From positions 1-21,656 of the forward strand of contig CAYHQN010000074.1 of NCBI GenBank assembly GCA_964358545.1: 21,656 nucleotides of DNA, written 5' to 3'. Both the position numbers and the translations under genes were made by a program. Position 1 is the first letter of the stretch. Every line of letters starts with the position of its first letter. Origin of the DNA: CAINVV01 sp031432175. Lineage in GTDB: Bacteria; Bacteroidota; Bacteroidia; Bacteroidales; Prolixibacteraceae. This document shows positions 1-5,775 of this stretch, piece by piece. The notes under the pieces are model-generated. The model had not been told where the DNA came from. It saw nothing but the letters and a program-made list of their open reading frames with translations, and searched no databases.

Positions 1-45
1 GTAACTGACTGTAAAACAATTATTTAATACGACTTCGTGTCGCAA

Positions 46-171
46 TAACGGTTTGAGGCTATGAGCAAGAGCGGGTTTGCGAACTGCGAAAGTGTCCGCC
101 AGGACAATTTCGTACACGTGAACGCCGGATGGTTTTCCACATAAGCCGCTTTTGCTCCATAGCCTTTGTTA
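46..171 (-). repeat. attC-like imperfect inverted repeat next to the TA genes
   Basis: Arms 56-74 and 146-165 are reverse complements except for one G:T pair and one extra (bulged) C in the right arm. Outside them, TAAC (46-49) faces GTTA (168-171), separated from the inner arms by unequal unpaired spacers of 6 and 2 nt. The whole unit is about 126 bp. This plan (short outer core boxes, unpaired spacer, longer inner stem with an extrahelical base, long loop) is that of integron attC sites, whose outer boxes are RYYYAAC/GTTRRRY; the boxes here fit only at AAC/GTT, so homology is not certain. It also resembles dispersed 'AAACCGTTA'-ended elements I recall from Bacteroidota intergenic DNA. It begins 14 bp beyond the antitoxin stop codon, as attC does in a gene cassette. 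Confidence 0.5.
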
Positions 172-184
172 GCGCTATGTGCCA

Positions 185-493
185 TTAAATCTCCACACTC
201 ATTTTTAAGTGTTTTCCAAATCCTTGACGAACAATTCTCATCAAAGTTGTAAGCCGTATATCGGAGGCATCATTTTCAATTCTGGAAATATATGTTTTTG
301 TTGTACCGCATTTGGCGGCCAGCTGCTCCTGAGTCATTCCTTGCTCTTTACGAAGTTCTTGAAGCATGATACCAATTCTGAAAGATTCAAAACCTTCTTC
401 AAATTCTTCTCTCTCAGGGGTTCCCCTTTTTCCGTACTGCGTATCCAAATGGTCAGTAAAGGATGTTAAGTTGTTATTTTTTAGATTTTTCAT
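185..493 (-). CDS. HigA/XRE-family antitoxin of a type II toxin-antitoxin pair
   Basis: This 102-aa protein has a helix-turn-helix of the Xre/Cro family in its C-terminal half (about residues 40-90): an IGIMLQELRKEQGMTQEQLA stretch followed by GTTKTYISRIE, the recognition helix pattern. The N-terminal 35 residues are acidic and polar, as expected for an antitoxin's toxin-binding or flexible part. Its start codon lies inside the end of the toxin gene (20-bp overlap), so the two are translationally coupled, with the toxin first as in higBA loci. Antitoxins of this type neutralise the toxin and repress their own promoter; the repression is inferred here. The stop codon is followed almost at once by the attC-like repeat. 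Confidence 0.85.
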   Translation of the reverse strand: MKNLKNNNLTSFTDHLDTQYGKRGTPEREEFEEGFESFRIGIMLQELRKEQGMTQEQLAAKCGTTKTYISRIENDASDIRLTTLMRIVRQGFGKHLKMSVEI

Positions 494-827
494 CGAAATA
501 TTGTTTTTTTAATTTTTCAGCTAATTCAATTTCATTTCTTGGTGTTTTCTGAGATTTCTTCTGAAATCCGTTCAGCAATATGATAAGTCGTCCTTCATCA
601 AAGAAGCTAAATACTCGATAAATATCACTGCCCACTTCCACTCTAACTTCGAAGAGTCCAGTTGTATCCTTCATGTGACTGAAATATTTAACAGGAACTA
701 TGTCGATTGTTGCTATTAATTTCAAAGTCCAGTTGAATTTCCTTTTGACATCTGGTTTAAGTGTCGCAAAGAAGTCCAAATAGAAGCTTTTGTAGTAATA
801 AATGTTTCTGATAAAATTTTCATTCAT
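474..827 (-). CDS. RelE/HigB-family (Gp49-like) toxin
   Basis: A 117-aa protein of the HigB/phage Gp49-like branch of the RelE superfamily, typically ribosome-dependent mRNA endonucleases. The recognisable core is FEVRVEVGSDIYRVFSFFDE followed by a hydrophobic strand (RLIILLNGFQKKSQKTP) and a basic C-terminal helix that starts NEIELA; this 'LFEVR...YRVFSFF...LLNGFQKKSQKTPRNEIELA' arrangement is diagnostic of the family. It is the first gene of the pair and overlaps the antitoxin by 20 bp. A good promoter (TTG, 20 nt, TAACTTTG) ends only 5 bp before the ATG, so the mRNA may be leaderless. Activity is inferred from family only. Confidence 0.85.
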   Translation of the reverse strand: MNENFIRNIYYYKSFYLDFFATLKPDVKRKFNWTLKLIATIDIVPVKYFSHMKDTTGLFEVRVEVGSDIYRVFSFFDEGRLIILLNGFQKKSQKTPRNEIELAEKLKKQYFDEKSKK

Positions 828-831
828 GTGG

Positions 832-862
832 CAAAGTTAGCTAATCAGGTAACTATTTGCAA
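832..862 (-). promoter_or_regulatory. Bacteroidota-type promoter of the TA operon
   Basis: On the minus strand a TTG (-33, at 860-862) is separated by exactly 20 nt from TAACTTTG (832-839), matching the Bacteroidota consensus TTG-N19-21-TAnnTTTG. The predicted start of transcription falls at about 824-828, on the toxin ATG itself (825-827), leaving little or no 5' leader. Confidence 0.6.
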
Positions 863-1161
863 ATTTTTGTCAAGTTATTTTAAGACATGCCCGTCTTTCT
901 CGGGCATTAGCGCTAACCTCCTTCTATGCGCAACAAATCTTCCCTTTTACATTGTATTTTGGATGTACAGACGCAAGTTTGTCACGGGTTACAGGCATGA
1001 TAAATTTACATAATTGTTTTTAATATGAATGTAGTTTTCGGGGATTTATTTTTGTAATGTGCAGGATGTTACGCAGGTGCAGGAATCCTTGGGCTTTTTG
1101 CGGAAGCTTTGGGATAAAACGCATCGCATGTGTGGAGCAAAAGACTTCTGGTGTCAGGAGA

Positions 1162-1317
1162 AGCCGCCCGGCCGGGCGGCTGTACAACCGTGGGTGGGGG
1201 ATTGGGAGACGTCCGGCCGGACGTCTCTACCGCGGAACCAATTGCCCGTAGAGTCGCCCGGCTGGGCGACTTAAATATAAAATGATGATCCTTGTACAGC
1301 CGCCCGGCCGGGCGGCT
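1162..1317. repeat. Cluster of four GC-rich palindromes (REP/MITE-like)
   Basis: Four palindromes lie within 156 bp: 1162-1181 (20 bp, perfect), 1206-1227 (22 bp, perfect), 1252-1271 (8-bp arms around GGCT) and 1298-1317 (identical to the first). Arms differ between copies (AGCCGCCC, GACGTCC, AGTCGCCC) but each change is matched on the partner arm, so pairing is conserved rather than sequence. The flanks are mirrored: TGTACA follows copy 1 and precedes copy 4, and CTCTAC ends copy 2 while GTAGAG begins copy 3. The centre CCGGCCGG is shared. This resembles REP-type elements that are moved by RAYT transposases elsewhere; no transposase is in the window. Confidence 0.75.
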
Positions 1318-1349
1318 CTGCTCCGATGAAATCTGCTGCGAGGGAATAG

Positions 1350-1964
1350 CTAGCCAAGAAATGGTTTTCTAACCGTCCAAACCATGGTAATCCTCGTCAG
1401 AAAAATTGTGAGCAGCACCAGGCCGGCTCCGCCGATCACCGTAATCCCCCACAACATCGGCCTGGTTATTTCGAAACTGAGATGCAGCATGTGTTGAACC
1501 TCCGAACCAACCCCATCGCCGGTCAGGCCAATAAAACCGGAGGCACAACAGACGAGCGTCATCACCAGGGCGGTGAAAAAGGATAGCCGGTTGATTTGTA
1601 TTGAAATTTTGGCGCCGGCAATCTGCTGATTTTGTAACTTCCTGCCGTAATAATAGCCTGCCACGATTCCCGCAAAAGGATTCAAGACGGGTAGTCCCAT
1701 CAGGAATCCCAAAAGCATCACATTGTAAAACAGATAGATGAAAACGGTAAACCAGGTTGGGAGTTCATATTTCCTGGTAAGCCAGCTTTTCAGATATTTC
1801 AGGTCGATGGCCAATCCGGCTACGGAGGCAGTAAGGAGATAATAAGGGATGTGGGCCTCATTCCGGTCGAGGTAGAACCATCCAATGAAGGTGAGGAAGA
1901 GCAACAGAATGGGGAAAAACCCTCCGATGATCAGGCTGAAGAGGAGGTGGTCAAGTTTTTTCAT
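1350..1964 (-). CDS. Integral membrane protein of unknown function
   Basis: A 204-aa protein of about five or six transmembrane segments: strong hydrophobic runs at roughly residues 8-31, 40-57, 70-90, 92-108, 130-152 and 168-193, joined by short loops with positive charges such as the KSWLTRKYE and YYYGRKLQNQQ loops. No catalytic motif is recognised. I start it at the ATG at 1964 (MKKLDHLLFS), which puts the first membrane segment at the N-terminus. An open frame continues upstream to 2024 but that stretch crosses a dispersed repeat (1999-2039) and encodes nothing membrane-like. It lies downstream of the DUF3788 gene in the same direction, with the repeat between them. Function cannot be assigned. 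Confidence 0.7.
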   Translation of the reverse strand: MKKLDHLLFSLIIGGFFPILLLFLTFIGWFYLDRNEAHIPYYLLTASVAGLAIDLKYLKSWLTRKYELPTWFTVFIYLFYNVMLLGFLMGLPVLNPFAGIVAGYYYGRKLQNQQIAGAKISIQINRLSFFTALVMTLVCCASGFIGLTGDGVGSEVQHMLHLSFEITRPMLWGITVIGGAGLVLLTIFLTRITMVWTVRKPFLG

Positions 1965-1998
1965 GGCGCTGTTTGCAGATTGGTGGTCTCTTAAAATA

Positions 1999-2039
1999 TT
2001 ACACAGAGTTGCACGGAGGAGCACAGAGTTACACAGAGT
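1999..2039. repeat. 41-bp dispersed repeat of TTACACAGAG units, copy 1
   Basis: Four roughly 10-nt subunits of the type TTACACAGAG / GCACGGAGG stand head to tail. The same 41-bp architecture recurs at 2532-2572, 10271-10311 and, inverted, 10331-10371. It sits between two minus-strand genes and has no coding potential. Confidence 0.8.
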
Positions 2040-2073
2040 AGAAAAAAGAAAAAGAATTCTGAGAATTACTTCA

Positions 2074-2496
2074 TTATTTGATTTTTATTCGCAGCTCCAT
2101 CAGTTTGATCACGTTTTCGGCATCGGTTTGGTTATTTATGACGATACCGATGCCACTGCCGATTTTGGTCTTTTTGGCGTTTCTATACTCTTCTTTGATT
2201 GATTCAGGCAGATCGCTGGCCAGGATGATCGGTTCGGCTTTCGCCCCAAACCAAAAGCCTATGCGGAAGGTGTTCTCCAAAACGCCAATCCAGCAGATAG
2301 TTTTGGTTTTTTTGAGATACCTGAAGTACCAGCATTTGCCGTCGTTGTAGAATCTCCATACTTCGGAGATATCGGTGTGATGCTGATAAAGATAATCAGA
2401 GAGCATCAGCCAAAGCTTCTGTTTCTCTCCAATTCTCTCAAACAAGGATTCAGTGGTGGGGGTAACATTCGGATCAGTTAGTACAATCGGTTCCAT
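2074..2496 (-). CDS. DUF3788 family protein
   Basis: A 140-aa soluble protein matching what I know of DUF3788: the conserved centre is EVWRFYNDGKCWYFRYLKKT followed by KTICWIGVLENTFRIGFWFG, then a leucine/serine-rich helix (LPESIKEEYRNAKKTKIGSGIGI) and a C-terminal helix. Such proteins are small, aromatic-rich and common as single genes in Bacteroidota and Firmicutes; the fold is thought to be YjbR/YdhG-like but the role is unknown. The ATG at 2494-2496 begins MEPIVLTDPN. It is flanked on both sides by copies of the 41-bp TTACACAGAG repeat, which separates it from its neighbours. Confidence 0.75.
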   Translation of the reverse strand: MEPIVLTDPNVTPTTESLFERIGEKQKLWLMLSDYLYQHHTDISEVWRFYNDGKCWYFRYLKKTKTICWIGVLENTFRIGFWFGAKAEPIILASDLPESIKEEYRNAKKTKIGSGIGIVINNQTDAENVIKLMELRIKIK

Positions 2497-2531
2497 GGTT
2501 GAGTGATATTATGGTTTTCTATAGTTTTATA

Positions 2532-2572
2532 TTACACAGAGTTTCACAGAGGAATCACAGAGTTACACGGAG
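2532..2572. repeat. 41-bp dispersed repeat of TTACACAGAG units, copy 2
   Basis: Begins TTACACAGAGTTTCACAGAG and ends TTACACGGAG; same length and subunit spacing as copy 1. Copies 1 and 2 bracket the DUF3788 gene in the same orientation. Confidence 0.8.
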
Positions 2573-2611
2573 ATGAAAACTAAAATATTTTTATATTTGC
2601 ATGAATATCAA

Positions 2612-2645
2612 CAGATTGCTTCGTCGTGCCTCCTCGCAATGACGG
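2612..2645 (-). repeat. CATTGCGA...GAAGCAATC dispersed repeat, copy 1 (inverted)
   Basis: On the minus strand it reads GTCATTGCGAGGAGGCACGA then CGAAGCAATCTG. Ends ATTGC / GCAAT are complementary, so it can fold. Similar elements are abundant between genes in many bacteria. Confidence 0.8.
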
Positions 2646-2709
2646 TCGCTAGTTGTTCAGTTGGATGAGGCGAGGGTGGAGAGAAGGAGGCGGGGCATCA
2701 GTTTTCAGT

Positions 2710-2719
2710 NNNNNNNNNN
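2710..2719. other. Assembly gap (10 Ns)
   Basis: A run of exactly ten Ns, the usual scaffold placeholder, so the true length is unknown. Flanks are G-rich on the left and right (for example GTTTGGGGGGTGGGTGG at 2720) and C-rich further right. Confidence 0.95.
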
Positions 2720-2823
2720 GTTTGGGGGGTGGGTGGTTTGTTGGTGGGGGGTCTTATTTTTTCTTTAATATTATAAGCGCCGCCGGCCTCTTTCTCTCCA
2801 CCCCCACCTCCGAGAAAATGATC

Positions 2824-2862
2824 TGTCATTGCGACCGCGAGGCACGAGCGGGAAGCAATCCG
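2824..2862 (+). repeat. CATTGCGA...GAAGCAATC dispersed repeat, copy 2
   Basis: Reads TGTCATTGCGACCGCGAGGC then ACGAGCGGGAAGCAATCCG, the plus-strand counterpart of the copy at 2612-2645. Confidence 0.8.
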
Positions 2863-2892
2863 TAGCATTTTCACAACTCAAAATAACCCACC

Positions 2893-2946
2893 ATCATTGC
2901 GAATCCCGATTTTTCATCGGGAAGGAACGAAGTGTGAAGCAATCTG
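2893..2946 (+). repeat. CATTGCGA...GAAGCAATC dispersed repeat, copy 3 with inner hairpin
   Basis: Begins ATCATTGCGA and ends GTGAAGCAATCTG like copies 1 and 2, but carries an insertion that forms its own hairpin (CCCGAT / ATCGGG, 2904-2921). It is therefore a longer variant of the same family. Confidence 0.75.
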
Positions 2947-3021
2947 TTGAGAGTCGCATAAATTTTTCTTAACTTATTGACATTGCCCTAACGAGACAAA
3001 AAAACAAATTTTAAACAGTCT

Positions 3022-3651
3022 CTAACTTTTAATCAGTTTTATTAGCCTGAAATTGCCTTTCCAGTCGGCCGGTTCATCCGAAAGGAGGGTCAGACCGCTG
3101 TGAGCGATAATGGTTTCGGCGTAGCGCGACAGATTTGTTACGAAGAAATTGGAAAAGATGTTGACGAAACTGCGACGGAGCGAAACTTCCCTCCCTTTGG
3201 GAACAAATTTGTCATAAATGACCACGGTCCCACCCGGTTTCAGTACCCTGGATGCCTCGCTGATACAGGCCATCGGGTCGGGAATAACAGCCAGGATCAG
3301 GTGCAGGATGATCTTGTCGAATGTCTGGTCTACAAATGTCAGGGCCATACCATCCATGACCATCGCCTGAACATTTCGATTCAGGAGCAGGTTCCGTTTC
3401 TTGATCCGTTCCACCATGGAGGGAGTCAGGTCGGTGGCGGTTATTTCGCAATTTCCCGGCAGGAATTCGAGATCCAGTCCGGTACCTGCACCGACAATCA
3501 GCACTTTGTCCCCGGGTTTCACCTCCAGCGATTCGATCGATCGCTTTCTCGATTGTTCGAAAATCCGGGCTACCGAATCATAACCGGGCGTGTAGAGGGT
3601 GTAGCGAATCCTGTTCCAGGCGTTGGTATTAATCTTCATCCAGTTTATCAT
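3022..3651 (-). CDS. Class I SAM-dependent methyltransferase
   Basis: A 209-aa methyltransferase of the Methyltransf_11/UbiE type. Motif I is KVLIVGAGTGLDLEFLP (about residues 49-65), the acidic residue that binds the SAM ribose is in ITATDLTPSM, motif IV is FDKIILHLILAVIPDP and the post-motif is RVLKPGGTVVIYDKF. Substrate is unknown; the short C-terminus without ubiquinone-specific features argues against UbiE itself. I choose the ATG at 3651 (MINWMKINTN) because AGGTGGGGA lies 5 nt before it; a GTG at 3663 and an ATG at 3639 are also possible. All these starts overlap the 3' end of the acidic-protein gene, so the two are translationally coupled. Confidence 0.8.
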   Translation of the reverse strand: MINWMKINTNAWNRIRYTLYTPGYDSVARIFEQSRKRSIESLEVKPGDKVLIVGAGTGLDLEFLPGNCEITATDLTPSMVERIKKRNLLLNRNVQAMVMDGMALTFVDQTFDKIILHLILAVIPDPMACISEASRVLKPGGTVVIYDKFVPKGREVSLRRSFVNIFSNFFVTNLSRYAETIIAHSGLTLLSDEPADWKGNFRLIKLIKS

Positions 3652-4000
3652 GATCGTCCCCACCTAAACTGAAGTACTGGTTCTCTTCGTCTTCACTGCC
3701 GGTAAGCGCCTCCTCGTCGTCTGTTTCAGGGCCGGGAACATCCAGGTCACTTCCGGAAACATCTTCCTCAAAATCCTTTTCGTTCATTTTGCCCGGTTTC
3801 TCATAGGGGACCTTCCTCTTGGTGGGGTTTTCAGGATTTAGGTCCTCTTTTTTGTCTTTGATGAAGATGTCCTCTTCGGGTGGATACAAGGGATAAGCAG
3901 GAAAAGAATCTTCTTCATTTTTTCTGGTTGCCTGATTCTGAGCCTCTTTTTCACTTGGGGGACCGGCAGACATTCCGTATCTCCTGATTAATTTCGCCAT
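3629..4000 (-). CDS. Small conserved acidic protein, function unknown
   Basis: A 123-aa strongly acidic protein rich in E, D and P, probably largely disordered. It opens with a basic segment (MAKLIRRYGMSAG), has a YPLYPPEEDIF motif near residue 35, KDLNPEN-like and EKDFEEDVSGSDLDVPG blocks in the middle, and ends with GSEDEENQYFSLGGDDHDKL. I recognise the same block order (YPPEDDIY..., NEKDFEED..GDDLDVPG, GSEDEEN..YSLGGD) from unannotated proteins across Bacteroidota, so it is a real conserved family, but I know no function or Pfam name. Its 3' end overlaps the downstream methyltransferase start. Confidence 0.75.
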   Translation of the reverse strand: MAKLIRRYGMSAGPPSEKEAQNQATRKNEEDSFPAYPLYPPEEDIFIKDKKEDLNPENPTKRKVPYEKPGKMNEKDFEEDVSGSDLDVPGPETDDEEALTGSEDEENQYFSLGGDDHDKLDED

Positions 4001-4053
4001 TTGAGTTTAATTCTAGTGATAAGATGGGTTTCCTTGCACCAAAGCGTGTTGCT

Positions 4054-4061
4054 CAAATTTA
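4054..4061 (-). promoter_or_regulatory. Candidate -7 element for the acidic-protein operon
   Basis: TAAATTTG on the minus strand fits TAnnTTTG, 53 bp before the ATG at 4000. No TTG stands at the -33 spacing; instead the arm of a 10-bp-stem hairpin (4074-4108) covers that place. Confidence 0.4.
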
Positions 4062-4073
4062 CAAATAAATTAC

Positions 4074-4108
4074 GTCATTCTTACCTGATGAGGGTAAATA
4101 AGAATGAC
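4074..4108. promoter_or_regulatory. 10-bp-stem inverted repeat upstream of the acidic-protein gene
   Basis: GTCATTCTTA (4074-4083) and TAAGAATGAC (4099-4108) are perfect reverse complements around a 15-nt loop. There is no T-run after it on the minus strand, so it does not look like a standard terminator for the upstream GNAT gene. It overlaps the -33 region of the candidate promoter, so an operator is possible. Confidence 0.45.
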
Positions 4109-4225
4109 ATTATCTTGATTTATATGTCGCTTTACAACATCACTTGTAACTTCAGGAAAGATTCAAACCCGGAATTTACCGGCGATTAATCTATGCAATT
4201 GGTGTAATCAGTGATAAAGCAGGGT

Positions 4226-4256
4226 TTATTTGTGTCAACTTGTGTCATTTGTGGTT
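4226..4256. repeat. TTTGTGTCA dispersed repeat supplying the GNAT stop codon
   Basis: Reads TTATTTGTGTCAACTTGTG then TCATTTGTGGTTA: two near-direct TTGTGTCA units (4230-4237, 4240-4247). I recall similar 'gtgtcatttgtggtta' tracts between genes in Bacteroidota. The second unit contains the TGA of the minus-strand gene. Confidence 0.5.
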
Positions 4257-4778
4257 AGGAGTGGGGTTTAGTTTGGCGTACTTATATTCATTTAAAATTT
4301 CCCCATTTTTAATAACCGACTTCTCGGAAATCCCCTCCAGTTTGAATCCGGATTTCTCAAGTACTCTCTGCGATGCGGAATTAAACTCAAATACCCCTGA
4401 ATAGATCCTGACAAGCCCTAACTTGTTAAATCCATACGATGTAATCAATTCAACCGCTTGGGTTGCTATTCCCATGCCCCAATAGGGTTCGCCGATCCAA
4501 TAGCCCAATTCAGCGCCCAGGCGATAAACATCGGTCTGTTTTACCAATCCGATGCAACCGGCCAGTTCTCCTTTGTATTCTATGGCAAAGGTAGTTGCCG
4601 GCACCTCCTGCTGACAGAGACGGATAAATTCAAGTGCATTTTCTTCGGTATAGGGCGAGGGCAAAAGATCACGAACGTTGTCCCAGATCTTCTTGTTGTT
4701 GCAGAGTTCGGCAAGCCGGACTTGATCGAGGTCGCTAAAATCCCTTAATCGGATGGAGTTGGCCGTAAGCTCTGCCAT
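4245..4778 (-). CDS. GNAT acetyltransferase, RimJ/RimL-like (Acetyltransf_3)
   Basis: A 177-aa N-acetyltransferase. It has the RimJ/L layout: N-terminal IRLRDFSDLDQVRLAEL, central LAGCIGLVKQTDVYRLGAEL leading into GYWIGEPYWGMGIATQAV (the acetyl-CoA pyrophosphate-binding motif A) and the typical C-terminal VFEFNSASQRVLEKSGFKLE. Proteins of this type acetylate an N-terminal amine, an amino acid or a small-molecule amine; the substrate cannot be told. The last residues (NHK and the TGA stop) are encoded inside a TTTGTGTCA-type intergenic repeat, so the C-terminal tail may have been set by repeat insertion. Confidence 0.85.
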   Translation of the reverse strand: MAELTANSIRLRDFSDLDQVRLAELCNNKKIWDNVRDLLPSPYTEENALEFIRLCQQEVPATTFAIEYKGELAGCIGLVKQTDVYRLGAELGYWIGEPYWGMGIATQAVELITSYGFNKLGLVRIYSGVFEFNSASQRVLEKSGFKLEGISEKSVIKNGEILNEYKYAKLNPTPNHK

Positions 4779-4804
4779 AGGGTAAATCTTTAATGGATAT
4801 GCAA

Positions 4805-5581
4805 TTACCTTTGCCTGCGTTCCGTTTCCCGTTTTACTTCTTTGTTTTCCCTGATTTTTATATCATCGGCTCTCTTCATGTTTCTTTGGACCCTCACCGG
4901 TCGTCCAATTTCCTTGCTATTATACTGCACGGGTTGGGACGAACGGGTAGATTCAACCCTTCTCTCCGGGAAGTTGCGCCTGACACTGTTTTCTTCCCTG
5001 TTTTCGAAGCGGTTGTTCTCTTCCCTCCGTTCATCGTTTCGGCGTTCGAATGAGTTGTTCTCCCTGTCTGAACGGCGGTTGTACACCACATCCCGCTCAT
5101 TTTCGTTGAACCCGCGCAAAGGACGGTAACGATCGCGGTAGCGGTCTCTGTAAACAGTGCGGTAATAATAGCGCGGGTAATGGGCAACATAATAGTTGAA
5201 GTGCCTCCAGGGTTCAAATACACGGGCATTCAATGCGACAATGAAACAGTTGTCAAGATCGAACCATCTGTAAACGGGCGGCAATGACCGGCCAAACATC
5301 CATTCCCCATCCTCCATGTAAATGAACTCCCGGTTCATGACATCGTAATAACATTCTATATCAGGCAAATAGTAATAGCGTACAAGATTTTGGTTATTGT
5401 AATAGGGGGCCCATGCAGGCAGATTGAAATTTACGCTTACTTCTGCCCTTTGTGCTACCGTTGGCGTAGTGCAACCTGATAGAAAGACGATCATTAGAAG
5501 ACCAAGACCCCACATGTTTGTCTTTCCCAACCGGAGCATTTCGCGAACATTACCTGTAGTTTGATTCATAAAAGTTTTCAT
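4805..5581 (-). CDS. Secreted lipoprotein, Tyr/Arg-rich, function unknown
   Basis: A 258-aa protein from the ATG at 5581 (MKTFMNQTTG). A hydrophobic segment runs into a lipobox, VFLSGC, so it should be cleaved by signal peptidase II and lipid-anchored. A conserved aromatic domain follows: LVRYYYLPDIECYYDVMNRE, FIYMEDGEWMFGRSLPPVYR, then WFDLDNCFIVALNARVFEPW; I recognise this from unannotated Bacteroidota proteins, in which the chain describes a small beta-rich repeat. After about residue 145 the sequence becomes very rich in Arg, Glu and Asn (RDRYRDRYRPLRG..., ERRNDERREENNRFENRE), probably disordered and charged. A TAAATTTG box lies 72 bp upstream. Function unknown. Confidence 0.75.
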   Translation of the reverse strand: MKTFMNQTTGNVREMLRLGKTNMWGLGLLMIVFLSGCTTPTVAQRAEVSVNFNLPAWAPYYNNQNLVRYYYLPDIECYYDVMNREFIYMEDGEWMFGRSLPPVYRWFDLDNCFIVALNARVFEPWRHFNYYVAHYPRYYYRTVYRDRYRDRYRPLRGFNENERDVVYNRRSDRENNSFERRNDERREENNRFENREENSVRRNFPERRVESTRSSQPVQYNSKEIGRPVRVQRNMKRADDIKIRENKEVKRETERRQR

Positions 5582-5652
5582 CGTTTTTTGTTTTAAGTTC
5601 ACTTTACTTTCTAATCCCGGGTTCACCTTGAAAACTCAGCGTTTGTACTATT

Positions 5653-5660
5653 CAAATTTA
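5653..5660 (-). promoter_or_regulatory. Candidate -7 element of the lipoprotein gene
   Basis: TAAATTTG on the minus strand matches TAnnTTTG and is identical to the box before the acidic-protein gene; no TTG at the usual -33 spacing is seen. Confidence 0.4.
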
Positions 5661-5775
5661 AAGAATGCAAATGATACTTCTTGTCGGGCAACCGTTAAAA
5701 AAGTAAAACCCTTTTTAAGAAAAGTAAAAATGCTACAACAAATATCCCATGCGAAATTTTGTAATACAAAAACAA

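Larger units (their letters stand above)
828..1349. other. Gene-free accessory spacer with palindromes
   Basis: No credible gene is seen in these 522 bp. They hold the TA promoter, a 7-bp-stem hairpin at 887-907 (ATGCCCG / CGGGCAT, loop of 7), a TTAGCGCTAA palindrome at 907-916, and the cluster of four GC-rich palindromes at 1162-1317. Short overlapping plus-strand reading frames at 1057-1274 are made largely of the palindromes and are not convincing genes. Confidence 0.7.
2497..3021. other. Repeat-filled intergenic gap with scaffold Ns
   Basis: No gene is visible in these 525 bp. In order they hold a TTACACAGAG repeat (2532-2572), an inverted CATTGCGA...GAAGCAATC repeat (2612-2645), a G-rich tract broken by ten Ns (2710-2719), a C-rich tract, and two more CATTGCGA repeats in the opposite direction (2824-2862, 2893-2946). 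The open frame that runs through the Ns (2653-2865) is made of repeat sequence. Confidence 0.75.

Noticed and set aside
1057..1274. Two overlapping plus-strand reading frames of 64 and 71 codons
   Set aside because: They run through the GC palindromes (repeated Arg/Pro/Gly), match no family I know and have no promoter or start signal.
1162..1317. CRISPR array
   Set aside because: The repeats are short palindromes of unequal sequence, orientation and spacing; no cas genes.
2653..2865. Reading frame across the N run
   Set aside because: It is made of G-rich tract, the Ns and a CATTGCGA repeat (ending in the repeat-derived REARAGSNP type translation).
3100..3672. 190-codon plus-strand frame
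   Set aside because: Antisense shadow of the methyltransferase, whose SAM motifs are plain on the minus strand.
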